Shown: positions 8,284-19,345, counted from the first letter of the stretch. The stretch: 64,000 nucleotides of DNA from Sabellastarte sp. h YS-2021 (GCA_964017235.1 OZ024934.1:78210706-78274705); one strand, 5' to 3'. Notes: generated from the letters alone by a model not told the origin. Numbers and translations are program-made.

Positions 8284-8410
8284 CAGGTGGGTCTAGTTAC
8301 CCTCGAGACTAACATGTCTCCTCAAAGGGCTAGAACCTCACACCTAGGCATAATATAAGAGTTCTCTCCAATCCTCAGAAGGCTGCCCTCCTTCCACTGG
8401 GTAGTTATTC

Positions 8411-8509
8411 TAGCTATCGTCTGGTAGGTAAGATGTATTAACGCAATGAAATTGCAAATTTTAATTAGTAAATTAAATTTTTATTAGTTAATACCTTACC
8501 TACCAGACG
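8411..8509 (+). repeat. internal complementary region, element B
   Basis: TAGCTATCGTCTGGTAGGTA, then GTATTAACGCAATGAAATTG, then a T-rich stretch to ACCTACCAGACG. This is the reverse complement of B's right end joined to its left end. The G in CAATGA pairs with the element-specific C of TCATTGCG at 2583. Confidence 0.9.
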
Positions 8510-8562
8510 GGAAATTCCCACCCAGCCTTCCCCGCTTTCAGCCTTACAATTCAACCTTAGGG

Positions 8563-8777
8563 ACGAAAAAGATGCTATGACGTCACGTCCCTCTGGCGAG
8601 TGAAGCAGGAACTAGGCCACCTGGCGAGTGGAGTGTAGTGTACCGGTCCTGCCGGGGGTGAAACCCAGGACGTCTTTTCTTTCGTTTGGCGGGACCGGCT
8701 GGCGCCAGGCTATAGCTATCGTCTGGTAGGTAAGGTATTAACTAATAAAAATTTAATTTACTAATTAAAATTTGCAA
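8563..8777 (+). repeat. right inverted terminal repeat, element B
   Basis: It starts at ACGAAAAAGATGC and ends at AAAATTTGCAA. It is the reverse complement of the left ITR and contains TGACGTCA near 8578 and TTTGGCGGG near 8683. Confidence 0.9.
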
Positions 8778-9100
8778 TTCTGTTTAGACACGATTCTATT
8801 AAGCCTTTTATATGCATGCACATTTTTTCTAAAAGGTTAATATGTTTTATATATTGTACCTTTGTAAATTTTATTTTATTTTTAAGTCGAGACTTATCTT
8901 AGTTGATTTGTTGATGGCTTTGAACAATAAACATTGTAAATGCAACACTGCTCAATATGGTCATTCAGAGCTGTTATTTTGTTTATGTCATTAACCAATA
9001 TTTCAGTATCGATCAACACAAAATCTTAATAAAAAGTGTGATATTGATATTGCATTTCAGTCCCTACTTTAGTGTCACCTAATATGTCAGAATTTAACTA
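8778..9100 (+). other. non-coding flank right of element B
   Basis: It continues the sequence interrupted by B. It matches 11458-11780 almost base for base. No gene seen. Confidence 0.75.
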
Positions 9101-9509
9101 CAGTAGAACCTCAATTATCTGAACCCCATTGGAGACATACAATCCGGCCGGATAATCGAGGGGTTCAGATAGATGAAGGAAACCGAAATTCACAGTCCAT
9201 GGGTTACCGAGTGGGCGATAATTGAAGAATTGTCGTTTTTATGCAATAAACATAGACGTTGGTGGTCGTTAAAAAAATAATTTAATATATTTGTGTAAAG
9301 TGACCCTTCAATTATCGTTTATTTGCTCCATATCCATGGATATTATTATTATTTTTATTTAAAATATTACGCGGACTCGAGCTGGTTGTGTTCGGTTGGT
9401 ACTTGCATTGTTGACGTTTTAATTTTTGATTAACATCATCCCACATTTTGTCAATTGAAAAACTCCAAGAGATTATTTATTGTAAAACCCCAAGCGAACA
9501 CGCCTTCAG
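9101..9509 (+). mobile_element. pogo-like MITE, 5' half, truncated
   Basis: It starts with CAGTAGAACCTCAATTATC after TA and matches 11781-12189. It stops abruptly at 9509, where recombinase sequence of element A begins. This break is the junction of the tandem or haplotypic duplication. Confidence 0.7.
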
Positions 9510-9974
9510 TGTCCAAGAACCAGCTGGCCAAGAAGGATCCAGACAGTCTGGCCCTGGTGGTAATTCCAGCCCTGGCCCCAACTCTGGATAAGTCACTCAA
9601 AGGTGACTGGTCCCCAGTCAGAGCACAAGGCTATGATTTGGACAGGACCTCAGACCTCAGGCAGAACAAGGAGCTGGTCTCCATCAAGAAAGGTTTCGAA
9701 AAGGATATCTCCCCCGCCACTATCTCCTCATGGATCGAGCAAACTGAGATCCTATGTTATGAGCTCTCTGATCAGGAGGCCCTCGCCTTACAACAGGTTA
9801 AAGTCCATGATATTAGGGCCTTTGCTACTTCTAAGGCATTCCAGTCTGGAATCAGCCTGCAACTGGAAGTCACATAGTACCTTCACACAGTTCTATCTGA
9901 AGGATGTGGCTTGGGCTGATTCAGAACTTTTTCATTTAGGGCCAGTGGTGACTGTTCAGCAGATCGACCAATAG
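9510..9974 (+). pseudogene. tyrosine recombinase fragment (second copy of A)
   Basis: C-terminal half of the recombinase with VVIPALAPTLDKSL, the altered HDIRAF box and FTQFYLKDVAWADSE. It has the same frameshift before the last block as the first copy. Ends TAG 9972-9974. Confidence 0.8.
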
Positions 9975-10325
9975 CCCTCATGACTGGGGAGATTTGGATA
10001 TATGTACATAGTGTATATATTTTTGCATATAAATTCACAAAAAAAAAAAAAAAATAATAATAATAATAATAAAGTTTGACTTGCTTCCTTCGGGAGGTTT
10101 ATTTTTCCCTCGGGGACTTAACTTATACCTCTCTTCCCCTATCTCAGAGCAGGTCTGTGAAAAAAAGTCGGGGGCAACTTCAGTGCTCTGCCGGTGACCG
10201 GGTCACCGGTAACCAACCTTTAGGACCTTCTGGAGTCCTGGTTGGGGGTCATTTGATCTTAAAATTTGAGTTCACTTCAAGTCCCTAGTAACTTACCTGC
10301 CTACCAAGCGATAGTTATTCAGCTA

Positions 10326-10414
10326 TTGTCCATTGGGTAGGATGTATTTACACAATAAAATTGAAAATTTATTAAGTAAATTAAATTTTTATAAGTTAAT
10401 ATCCTACCCAGTCG
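10326..10414 (+). repeat. internal complementary region (second copy of A)
   Basis: Same arrangement as 1449-1537, with one difference (ACACAATAAAATTG). Confidence 0.75.
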
Positions 10415-10454
10415 ACCCCGCTATCAGCTTACTGGGGTCTAAATAGGTGTAGAC

Positions 10455-10646
10455 GACAAAAAAAGATGCTATAATGTCACATCTAGACAGGAAGGAGGTA
10501 CGATGCACCACCTAGCGAATGCACACCACATGACTGGTCCTTCCGGTCTGTCATTTGGCAGGGCTGGTCGTGCCGACCGTTACAACTATTGTCCATTGGG
10601 TAGGGTATTAACTTATAAAAATTTAATTTACTTATTAAATTTGCAA
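10455..10646 (+). repeat. right ITR (second copy of A)
   Basis: Matches 1578-1769, with a few substitutions. Ends TTATTAAATTTGCAA. Confidence 0.8.
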
Positions 10647-11780
10647 TTTGTTCCCCATAAAGTTTTTCAGGAGGGTATAGTTCTTTGTGGTACTTGATCT
10701 CTTTCTGTCCCTGGATACTTATGTTGTAGAGCTGAAAGGGATATTCGCATTATTCGTTCTCCACTCTGCATTTTCCATATTCGACTTTCATCATGAGCAA
10801 ACAAATATTCGGTATATGTATAATAATTGGGCATCAAAACGCAAAATAGCACAATTAAGTATGAATTTTGTCCAATAACATAATAAATCATTAAAATTAA
10901 GGAAAATATACCTCGTTTACTTAAGTTTTTATGACAACTTTCATGCGGTTGTACCAACAACCGCATTTGGGTATTTCGGCAAAATAAATGGACAGTGCTA
11001 AAACACACCAAACGAATATTCGAAAATTTCCGAATTCCGGGATGCGGACATTCGACCACGATTTTTGTCTTCTCTTTCAGCTCTATTATATTGGTTGACC
11101 GTTTTTGCTTATGTTGCACCTTAGAATTCCCTTATAAAGGGGAGATTAAATGCTATAAAATTCCAATTAGAATTATAGTTCATTCATTAAAGCATATTTA
11201 TGATGTCTGCTTAGGTCAATGTACATAATGATTGTAGTAAATTAGCAATTGATACACAAAAGAAGCGGAAATAATTATTTAGTGTTGAAATCCAAAAAAT
11301 AAAAACAATATGACAAGATTTCAACTCATTTTTCATGTTTTGGACATTATTTAATGCAGAATACATGTAAAAGGTCTCCTTTTATTATGTTGAATGTATT
11401 TTTGTTCCAGCATCAAAAGAGAAAAATACATCAGGTAGTTTTCAATAAAAAATACAATTCTGTTTAGACACGATTCTATTAAGCCTTTTATATGCATGCA
11501 CATTTTTTCGAAAAGGTTAATATGTTTTATGTATTGTACCTTTGTAAATTTTATTTTATTTTTAAGTCGAGACTTATCTTATTTGATTTGTTGATGGTTT
11601 TGAACAATAAACATTGTAAATGCAACACTGCTCAATATGGTCATTCAGAGCTGTTATTTTGTTTATGTCATTAACCAATATTTCAGTATCGATCAACACA
11701 AAATCTTAATAAAAAGTGTGATATTGATATTGCATTTCAGTCCCTACTTTAGTGTCACCTAATATGTCAGAATTTAACTA
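10647..11780 (+). other. non-coding flank, second copy; holds B's empty site
   Basis: Matches 1770-2582 joined to 8775-9100. TACAATTCTG at 11453-11460 is the uninterrupted target of element B. No gene seen. Confidence 0.8.
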
Positions 11781-12580
11781 CAGTAGAACCTCAATTATCT
11801 GAACCCCATTGGAGACATACAATCCGGCCGGATAATCGAGGGGTTCAGATAGATGAAGGAAACCGAAATTCACGGTCCATGGGTTACCGAGTGGGCGATA
11901 ATTGAAGAATTGTCGTTTTTATGCAATAAACATAGACGTTGGTGGTCGTTAAAAAAATAATTTAATATATTTGTGTAAAGTGACCCTTCAATTATCGTTT
12001 ATTTGCTCCATATCCATGGATATTATTATTATTTTTATTTAAAATATTACGCGGACTTGAGCTGGTTGTGTTCGGTTGGTACTTGCATTGTTGACATTTT
12101 AATTTTTGATTAACATCATCCCACATTTTGTCAATTGAAAAACTCCAAGAGATTATTTATTGTAAAACCCCAAGCGAACACGCCTTCAGTGACGTGTGTT
12201 TGATTGGTAATGCATTGTTGACGTCTTTTCTTTTCTACACATTGTCAGTCTGTGAACCTACTCCGGGAGATTATAAATTTGCGAAACCCAATCGAACACA
12301 CTTTCATTGATTGGCGCATTATCAAAGAAGTTGTGTGGCGGGGTTGTGTAATTGAATTAATCCCTCCCCTATTGTAACAGTGGTGATAAAGATGAAAGAA
12401 GTTAGGCGTCTCTGTGAATGGTAAGTTTTACAAAGCACTGCAATTCATCGTTTCCGAGACTGTGTAAAATCTTGTATTATCGCTCACGCTTGACCGTGCA
12501 TTATATGTAGGGAGACATGATTTCGGTTTGGTTAATCCGGAGATTCAGATAATAGAAGGCCGGATAATCGGGGTCTACTG
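11781..12580 (+). mobile_element. pogo/Tigger-like MITE, 800 bp
   Basis: Flanked by TA on both sides (11779-11780, 12581-12582). Left end CAGTAGAACCTCAATTATC; the inverted right end reads CAGTAGACCCCGATTATCC. TA duplication and CAGTAGA ends fit the Tc1/mariner-pogo group (family knowledge). No transposase is encoded, so it is non-autonomous. Confidence 0.65.
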
Positions 12581-12973
12581 TATATCATTAAGAAATGTTT
12601 CATAAGACTTTTTTATGTCAGTTTCTATTTGTGATGGGATGATTAAAGGTGTGGTTGATTCATCATCTATGACAGTGTACCGTTGTGGTCATTCATTGAC
12701 ATTTGATAGTAAATGATTGATTATTACGTTTCCACATACATATATAACAGACTATTTGTGTGCTTAGAACTTATTTTCTGCAGTTATTGTTACATAATGT
12801 AAATTTCATAGATTTTTCACAAACTTTTGAGTTTGAGTTAAAAAAGTTTTGCTTACATTTATCACCATATCTACGTCCGCCAAGGAGGCTATATTATTGG
12901 TGGCATGTGTTTCTTTGTAAAATAACTCAAAAACATACAAAGAGATTCTGATGAAATTTTCAGGAAATGTTGA
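12581..12973 (+). other. non-coding flank between MITE and element C
   Basis: AT-rich; nothing recognised. It may belong to an upstream SYCP3 intron. Confidence 0.5.
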
Positions 12974-13163
12974 TTTTATTGCGTTAATACATCCTATCCA
13001 ATAGACAATTGCTTTACCGATCGGCGCGACACAGATCCCGCCAAACGTCAGAAAAAGACGTTCTGTAAAACTACCGACCAGAGTGTGCATTCGCTAGGTG
13101 GCGCATGGTACTTCATTTCCTGTCTCATCATTGTGACGTCATGGCATCTTTTTCGTTTGGCGC
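12974..13163 (+). repeat. left ITR of element C with CRE and E2F-like sites
   Basis: Contains TGACGTCA at 13134-13141 and TTTGGCGC at 13156-13163. It is the reverse complement of 19346-19530 (CATTCGCTAGGTGGCGCATG shared). Confidence 0.85.
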
Positions 13164-13386
13164 GGAGAGTGTACAGACGTGTTTTCTACAGAGAAACGTT
13201 TTTGAAGTTTTACAACGAACTCTTTCAAGTTATATATTTTTAAGTATTGAGACGTATTGCTAGCAGTTCACTGATCATCATGTCATCTCCTGGACAAAAG
13301 GGAGGATCTTGCGGGCACGTTATGGCTGGGTTTGATAACCACAGGAAATGCGCGCGTTGTAGAGACAAGGGAGTGGGTGACGATCC

Positions 13387-13630
13387 CAAGAACGCAGCAG
13401 GCTGTGGACAAGTTGGAGTATTTAACGACTTTCAACCATTCAGTTACACAAGCTATGGGAGTAAAACAGGACACAACTACTGCTTTACGTACTGCTCCCA
13501 TTCACTTGCAGTCACTGTTCCCGGATCGGCTTCTCATCAAAGCTGAGGAAGAAGGGACCAGATCTGAAGAGAGGCGTTCTTCTAGCCACTTCAACTGGAA
13601 ACCGGGACGTTTTCACCCTTATGCTTCCAA
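13387..13630 (+). repeat. 3' gag segment copied into 5' gag (element C)
   Basis: These bases match three separate pieces of the same element's 3' gag, near 15011-15080, 15177-15277 and 15428-15500, joined together. The copy lies between GACGATCC and ATGTGTTAAG, which are adjacent in other elements. It lacks the MITE at 15280 and so preserves the pre-insertion sequence GGGACCAGATCTGAAG. Confidence 0.8.
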
Positions 13631-15279
13631 TCCATGTGTTAAGAAGCAGGAATGTAAGATTTGCCAAGCTTTCATGCCTGCGCAGTTGAAGCAATTATCC
13701 ACCCCCACCTACCAGTCCAGGAAGGAACGTGAATTGAAGAAGTCGTCTTCAGATTCCCCTGCTAGTGTTACCCCCACTCTTGTGGACCCAGCTGACGTCA
13801 GTGTGCTGGGACGGGTACACAAGGAATCTGATGGTAGTTCACCTGCTGCCAGCAAGAAGAAGAGGGCTGACCATTCTCCTACCCCCAAGGCTGGCAATAA
13901 GAAGAAATCCAGCAGCAGCAAGGCAAGGTCTGATGATATCAAAGACCTGGATGAGAAATAGAGTGAATGGTTCTTTATGTAGAGGCTATGCTGGTTTCCA
14001 AGATGTTTACTGTTCCTGCGAATCCTGTACAGAATTCCCCTTCAGTGGTTACCAGGGTTCAGCCCGTTTTTGATCCTGGAACCTCCACCAGTGGCTTGGC
14101 CTCTGGTGTGACTGTTGGGGACACCGGTTCCAGTCTTGGTCAGACCACCGGTGAGGCTGCTGTGATGAGGGAAGCTGTCAACAAGAGTGCTACCCGCCCT
14201 GTTGAGGGTTCCGGTACTGATGTGAAGCAGAAGAATGCCACCCAGCCTGTTGAGGCTCCCGGTGCAGGTCCTGATGTTCTGCCAACCAGTACCGGTAGTG
14301 CTGCTCTACATGTTGAATTTCCCGGTTCAGACAGTGAGGAAGAGCCCCAGAGTGAACCAGGATCTCCCGTTGATGGAAACATCCGGGACGGTTCCCCAGA
14401 CCTCACCAGAGATGAATCTACGGACCAGGATCTGTCTGAAGAGTCTACTTACAGGGAGACTATCAGAAGCGTGAGGTCGTTTATGGGCTGGCATCACATC
14501 CCTGAATTTGACATTGACAACCCTTTTGCCGGTTCCTGAGCCAAGCCCACCGGGAAAGTCTCTGTCAAGTTACCGGTGGATGATTGGCTATGTAGAAAGA
14601 TGGAGAAGCTAAACCTCACTGTTGCTGAAGGTTATCCCTCTAAGAATACCCAAACTGCTGGACTGCTCTGGGATCAGTTTGTCAAAACACCCAGGTCGTC
14701 CAGATGGTACGACATGTAGGCTGATAAGAAAGACTCTGATGGTTCTGCTGTGCATCACTGGTCTCCGGAACCGGCAAAACTGAACAAAGCGTTCAGTAGG
14801 GTGGCCAGAAGAAGTTTACCTACTACTCCACATTCCCGGGCCTAAATTAGCCAGGACATTTTGAGACGTTGGGAGAGGGCTGCCAGGGAACAGTCTATTA
14901 TGTGTAATCAGGCTGCTGGGTTGTCATGTTGTCTGACAAAGGTACAGGATGAGATGTTTGTACAACTCAAGAACTTACATTCTGTCACTGCAAAGGGCAA
15001 GTCATCAGAAAGAACGCAACAGGCTGTGGACGAGTTGGAGTATTTAACGACTTTCAACTGTTCAGTTACACAAGCTATGGCCAGGACAATGCAGGATTTG
15101 TCAGAAGGTGTGTTTATTTGGGTCGCAAACTTCACTCTTGCACGACGTGACAGTTATTTGGAATATTTACACGCGGGAGTAAAACAGGACACAGCTACTG
15201 CTTTACGTACTGCTCCCATTCACTTGCAGTCACTGTTCCCGGACCGGCTTCTCATCAAAGCTGAGGAAGAAATGACCAG

Positions 15280-15427
15280 GGGCCGGATTCACAAAGATTC
15301 TTAAGTGAGTTTTGGTTGGAAGTGGAACCACAAATGTTGTACTTAAGTAAGAATTCTTACTTAATTTTAACTACAAATGTTGTGCCTAAGTAAGAATTCT
15401 TACTTAAGAATCTTTGTGAATCCCGGC
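15280..15427 (+). mobile_element. 148-bp MITE in gag, CCAG duplication
   Basis: Ends GGGCCGGATTCACAAAG and its inverse CTTTGTGAATCCCGGC, about 26 bp of imperfect inverted repeat. Flanked by CCAG (15276-15279, 15428-15431). The interior has two copies of a palindrome, TAAGTAAGAATTCTTACTTA. Superfamily not assigned. Confidence 0.8.
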
Positions 15428-15642
15428 CCAGATCTGAAGAGAGGCGTTCTTCTAGCTGCTTCAACCGGAAACCGGGACGTTTTCACCCTTATGCTTCCAA
15501 TGACAGAGTTTCACAACAACCGGACCGGAAGTCGTCCTTCCCAGCTTGGAAGCAAATTCACGAACGCCAGCAGGGAAAGAAAGGTCGTGGCAAGCCTACC
15601 TCTTTCTCACAGAAACCAGCCAAGGGCTCAAAGCAACATAAA

Positions 15643-15651
15643 TGACAATTA
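15643..15651 (+). promoter_or_regulatory. gag stop with UGA-CAA-UUA context (C)
   Basis: TGA followed by CAATTA, the CARYYA form. The downstream frame reads a Cys-rich start (LCAEC, LCLC) for about 34 codons before a TAA near 15750, consistent with decay of this copy. Confidence 0.5.
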
Positions 15652-17978
15652 CTGTGTGCAGAGTGTGACCAGGCTGAAAGACTTTGCTTGTGTACCTGGT
15701 CAAAGCAATTTGAACCCTTCACCAGTGATGGAGAAACACAGGGCTTTGTCTAACAAGAGTGAGATTGTATTTTTACATGTAAACTCTTTTGTTGCAAATG
15801 TTCATTCTGTCACCGGGTTGCCACAAAAGAAAGGTGTAAATCCCAATTATTGTTACAGTCAAACAGAAATAAAATATGTGAAAGGTGTTCCCTGTGTAGG
15901 TCACTTGAGTTCTGGAAATATTGTCACAAATGTCCCAACTGCTCTACATCCACCTGTAGGGGCAAGGTTGCATCAGTTTTGGGAGAAGTGGGAGGCTCTG
16001 GGTTCAAGTCCAAAGGTAGTCACCATACTGAGAGAAGGTTACACTCTCCCCTTCCGGTTCAGACCAAATCTAACCAGATCACCAACTGTCATAAGCAACT
16101 ATGTCAACCCACAGAGGCAGTCCCACCTTCTGGAGGCACTGTCTCAGCTGACAAACAAAAATGCAGTCGAACCGGTAGCAAACCAAAACTCACTGGGTTT
16201 TTACAACCGGCTATCTGGTTGGAGACCTATCCTGGACCTGAGCACTTTGAACACCTTCCTAAACACAGAGTCGTTCAAAATGAAGACCCCCGACACAATA
16301 TGGACCTGCCTTCAGACAGGGGAGTGGGTCACATCCATAGACTTCAAGGACGCATACTTCCACATACCAATTCACAGTCAGTCCAGGAAGTACATGCGTT
16401 TTCATATCCAGGGTCAGTCCTACCAGTTCAAAGCCTTACCCTTTGGTCTTTCCACAGCACCTATGGAGTTCACAGTGGTGGCCAAAGAGGTCAAACTGAT
16501 GGCCTTGCAGAGGGGTATAAGAATCCACCAGTACCTAGACGACTGGTTGGTGAGAGCCACATCCCACCAACCTTGTCTTCAGCATACACAGACCTTGGTA
16601 GCTCTCTGTCGAGAACTAGGGTGGTTGGTGAACGAGGAAAAGTCAGGACTGGATCCAAAACAGGTCTTCAACTTCGTAGGTTACCAGTTCGACCTCGGGG
16701 AGGGAAAGGTTAGACCCACACCAGAATGTTGGCAGACCTTAACAGACAAGATATTGTCAATCCGGTCCGGTGTGTCCGGTCCGACAGTTCATGTCCCTCA
16801 TAGGGCTTCTGACAGCCACAGAAAAACAAGTCCACCTAGGTGGACTTCACGTGAGACCCATACAGTGGCACTTGAAAAACAACTGGAGGGTACCAGAATC
16901 ACTAGAAAAGGTGATACCCGTTCCCAGGTCGATCCACCCTCACTTACACGTTCCCAGGTCGATCCACCCACCACTGGAAAAAAGCAATGTTCTTCCAGGT
17001 CAACCATTACACCCACTAAAACATGCTCTGCAGATATTTACAGACGCATCAAAAGAAGGGTGGGGCACTCAATTAAACGAATGCACTGCAAGGGGAACCT
17101 GGTCAGTTCCAGAAAGCAAGTTGCACATAAATCACTTGGAACTAAAGGCGGTCTTTCTGGCCTTCAAAGAGTTCCAAGACCTCTGTTCAAACAATATAGT
17201 CCTGATAGCCACAGACAACACAACAGTGGTTGCCTATATCAACAAAGAGCGGGGGATGAAGTCGGGCTCCCTGTGTGCCCTACTGTGGAGAATCCTGTCC
17301 TGGTGTACCAGGAAACAGGTAACCCTCAGAGCATGTCACATCCCCGGCCGGCTGAATGTGATAGCAGACAGGCTATCCAGACTAGGCCAGACCATTCAGA
17401 CGGAATGGTCCCTTCACCCAGAGGTGTTCAAGACTATATGCTCCCGGTGGCACCAGCCACAGGTGGACCTGTTTGCCACCAAATTCAACAACAAACTACC
17501 ATAGTTTGTATCACTGGTTCCAGACCCCCAGGCATGGGCAGTGGATGCACTCAGCCTGTCTTGGGAAAATCTGGACCCATATGCCTTCCCACCAGCAGCC
17601 GTCTTGGGCAAAGTGGTGGAGAAGTTGCAGGACTACCCTTGCAACAGGATCATTCTGATTGCCCCAGGGTGGCCCAACATGCCCTGGTTTTGGGATCTAG
17701 TGTCAGTGTCCAGTCAGATCCCCCTGTGTCTGCCTAGCCTGCCCAAACTGGTGTCTCAACCATTCAGCCAGACCCTGCACAGGAACTTGTCAAACCTTAA
17801 CCTACATGCCTGGCTCCTAGAGCCACAGCAATCAAGGAGCAGGGATTCTCTGAGGCAGTGGCAGCACGAATTGAGGCTCCTCAAAGAGGATCAACCAGAT
17901 CCGTCTATGAGGCAAAGTGGACCATTTTTACAAAGTGGTGCCTCAATAAACAGGTGGACTTCAGGGCACCACCTCTAA
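15646..17978 (+). pseudogene. RT / RNase H pseudogene (element C)
   Basis: INDNYC at the gag stop, then GYTLPF, RPILDLSTLN, FKDAYFHIPI, LPFGLSTAPMEF and QYLDDW (about 16530) in the +1 frame. A deletion after FYNRL removes FLVPKP. A frame change near 16760 precedes RNase H (FTDASKEGWG about 17040, ATDNTTVVAYI about 17210). HVPRSIHP is tandemly duplicated near 16925-16970. TAG near 17503 splits KLP from FVS. The post-RNase H block with AFPP and APGWPNMPWF ends near 17978. Confidence 0.85.
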
Positions 17979-18890
17979 AAGCCATAGCTGACTTCCTGCT
18001 GCACTTATTTCAGGACAGGAAGTTACAGCCAAGTACCGTTAATGGTTACAGATCAGCCATTGCTGACAAGTTGGGCAACTCCACCATTAATGTCAGCAAA
18101 GATGAGAATCTCACCCGTCTCTTGGATAGTTTCCATAGAGACAGGCCCAAGGGCAGGAGAGGTATACTCTCCTGGAATCTGTCCCTGGTGTTACACCAGC
18201 TGACTAAGGCTCCTTTTGAACCCTTGAAAGAGGCCTCACTAAAACACTTGAACTTCAAGACTGTTTTTCTGCTGGCCCTGGGTTCTGGTAAACGTAGGAG
18301 TGAGATCCATGCTTGGCTTCACAAGAATATCAGACACCAGTCAGACTGGTCTAAGGTGTCCTTATACCCTTCACCCAGCTTTCTATCCAAGAATCAGCTG
18401 GCTAAGCAGGAAGGCCCAGATAGTGTGGCTCCAGTGGTCATTCCAGCCCTGGCCCCCACTTTGGATAAGTCACTCAAGGGTGACAGATCTTTGTGTCCAG
18501 TCAGAGCTCTTTGATATTACTTGGACAGGACCTCAGATCTGAGGCAGAACAAGGAGTTGGTCTTTGTCTCCTTTAAGAAAGGTTTTGATAAAGACATCTC
18601 ACCTGCCACCATCTCCTCATGGATCAAACAAACTGTTATGTTATGTGCTCTCTGACCAGGAGGCCCTCACACTGCATCAGGTCAAAGCCCATGATGTCAG
18701 GGCCTTTGCTGCTTCTAAGGCCTTCCAGTCGGGGATCTCCTTAGAGCAGATTTTGTCAGCCCGTCACTGGAAATCCCACAACACCTTCACACAATTCTAT
18801 CTGAAGGATGTAGCTTGGGCTGATACAGAGCTTCTTCATTTGGGGCCAGTGGTGGTTAACCAACAGGTCCACCACCAAGCCCAAATATGA
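17830..18890 (+). pseudogene. tyrosine recombinase pseudogene (element C)
   Basis: Arg box GKRRSEIHAW (about 18288), H-x-x-R HDVRAF (about 18690), RHWKSHNTF and FTQFYL (about 18785). An extra codon run makes AKQEGP. TGA 18512-18514 interrupts RALRYYL, and the frame changes after it; bases are missing in the LCYELS segment near 18645. Not functional as read. Cys-module codons of this frame are visible at 15850-15960 (CERCSLC, CHKCPNC). Confidence 0.85.
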
Positions 18891-19018
18891 GGGGATATGT
18901 AAATATGTACATAACTTGTACACCTGTATAAAAAAAAAAAATTCCCTTGGGAAGTTTATTTTTAATGGGACTAAACTCAACCCTCTCTTCCTATTCTCAG
19001 AGCAGGTCTGAGAAAAGA

Positions 19019-19029
19019 GGGGGGGGGGG
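19019..19029 (+). repeat. poly(G) tract (element C)
   Basis: 11 G after CTCAGAGCAGGTCTGAGAAA. Confidence 0.85.
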
Positions 19030-19192
19030 AACCTTGGACTTCCGGGTAACCGGTTAGTCTCATCTGACCTTGACCTTTGAGGTCATCCGACCCAAGGTCA
19101 GTATGGGCCTCTTCAGTTTTGTTATTTTATGAGTTCATGTATGTCCCTAGCAGCTTACCTGCCTGCCAAGCGGTAGTTATTCAGCAATTGTC

Positions 19193-19285
19193 CATTGGAT
19201 AGGATGTATTAACGCAATAAAATTGCAAATTTAATAAGTAAATTACTAGTAAATTTCTATACGTTAATACCCTATCCAATGGACA
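19193..19285 (+). repeat. internal complementary region, element C
   Basis: GTCCATTGGATAGGATGTAT, ACGCAATAAAATTGC, T-rich stretch, ACCCTATCCAATGGAC. It matches the joined element ends in inverse. Confidence 0.85.
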
Positions 19286-19345
19286 GGCAAGGCCCACCCA
19301 TCCGGTCCCGTTATCAGCTTACTAGGGGTCTTAATAGGACTAGAC

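Larger units (their letters stand above)
2581..8777 (+). mobile_element. DIRS-like element B, nearly intact
   Basis: About 6.2 kb with left ITR, gag, overlapping RT/RNase H and recombinase frames, poly(G) tract, ICR and right ITR. The ends are precise because the empty site survives at 11451-11460: left junction TACAATTTCATTGCG, right junction TTTGCAATTCTG, empty site TACAATTCTG. There is no target-site duplication, only a shared CAATT, as expected for recombinase-mediated insertion of a circle. The RT and YR frames are uninterrupted. The only clear defect is an in-frame TAG at 3957-3959 in gag. It belongs with K to the subfamily with ends containing CAGACG. Confidence 0.95.
9510..12189 (+). 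repeat. second copy of 638-9509, without element B
   Basis: The order of the YR remnant, ICR, right ITR, flank and MITE half is repeated at about 99% identity by eye, with a handful of substitutions and small indels in an A-run. The copy matches 638-2582 and then jumps to 8775-9509, so B is absent. It could be a real tandem duplication with B arriving later in one copy, or two haplotypes joined by the assembler. Confidence 0.9.
13280..15645 (+). pseudogene. gag pseudogene (element C)
   Basis: ATG 13280 gives SSPGQKGGSCGHVMAGFD and the CARCRDKG finger. The frame is then broken by an inserted piece of its own 3' end (13387-13630). The finger resumes at 13631 with CVKKQECKIC. Stops follow at TAG near 13959 and TGA near 14537. 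The core YRETIRSVRSFMGW is near 14450 and RRWERAARE near 14866. A MITE interrupts the C-terminal part at 15280-15427. The gag stop TGA is 15643-15645. Confidence 0.85.

Noticed and set aside
12386..12425. Possible host exon with a GTAAGT donor (GATGAAAGAAGTTAGGCGTC)
   Set aside because: Lies inside the pogo-like MITE and has no acceptor or similarity to SYCP3.
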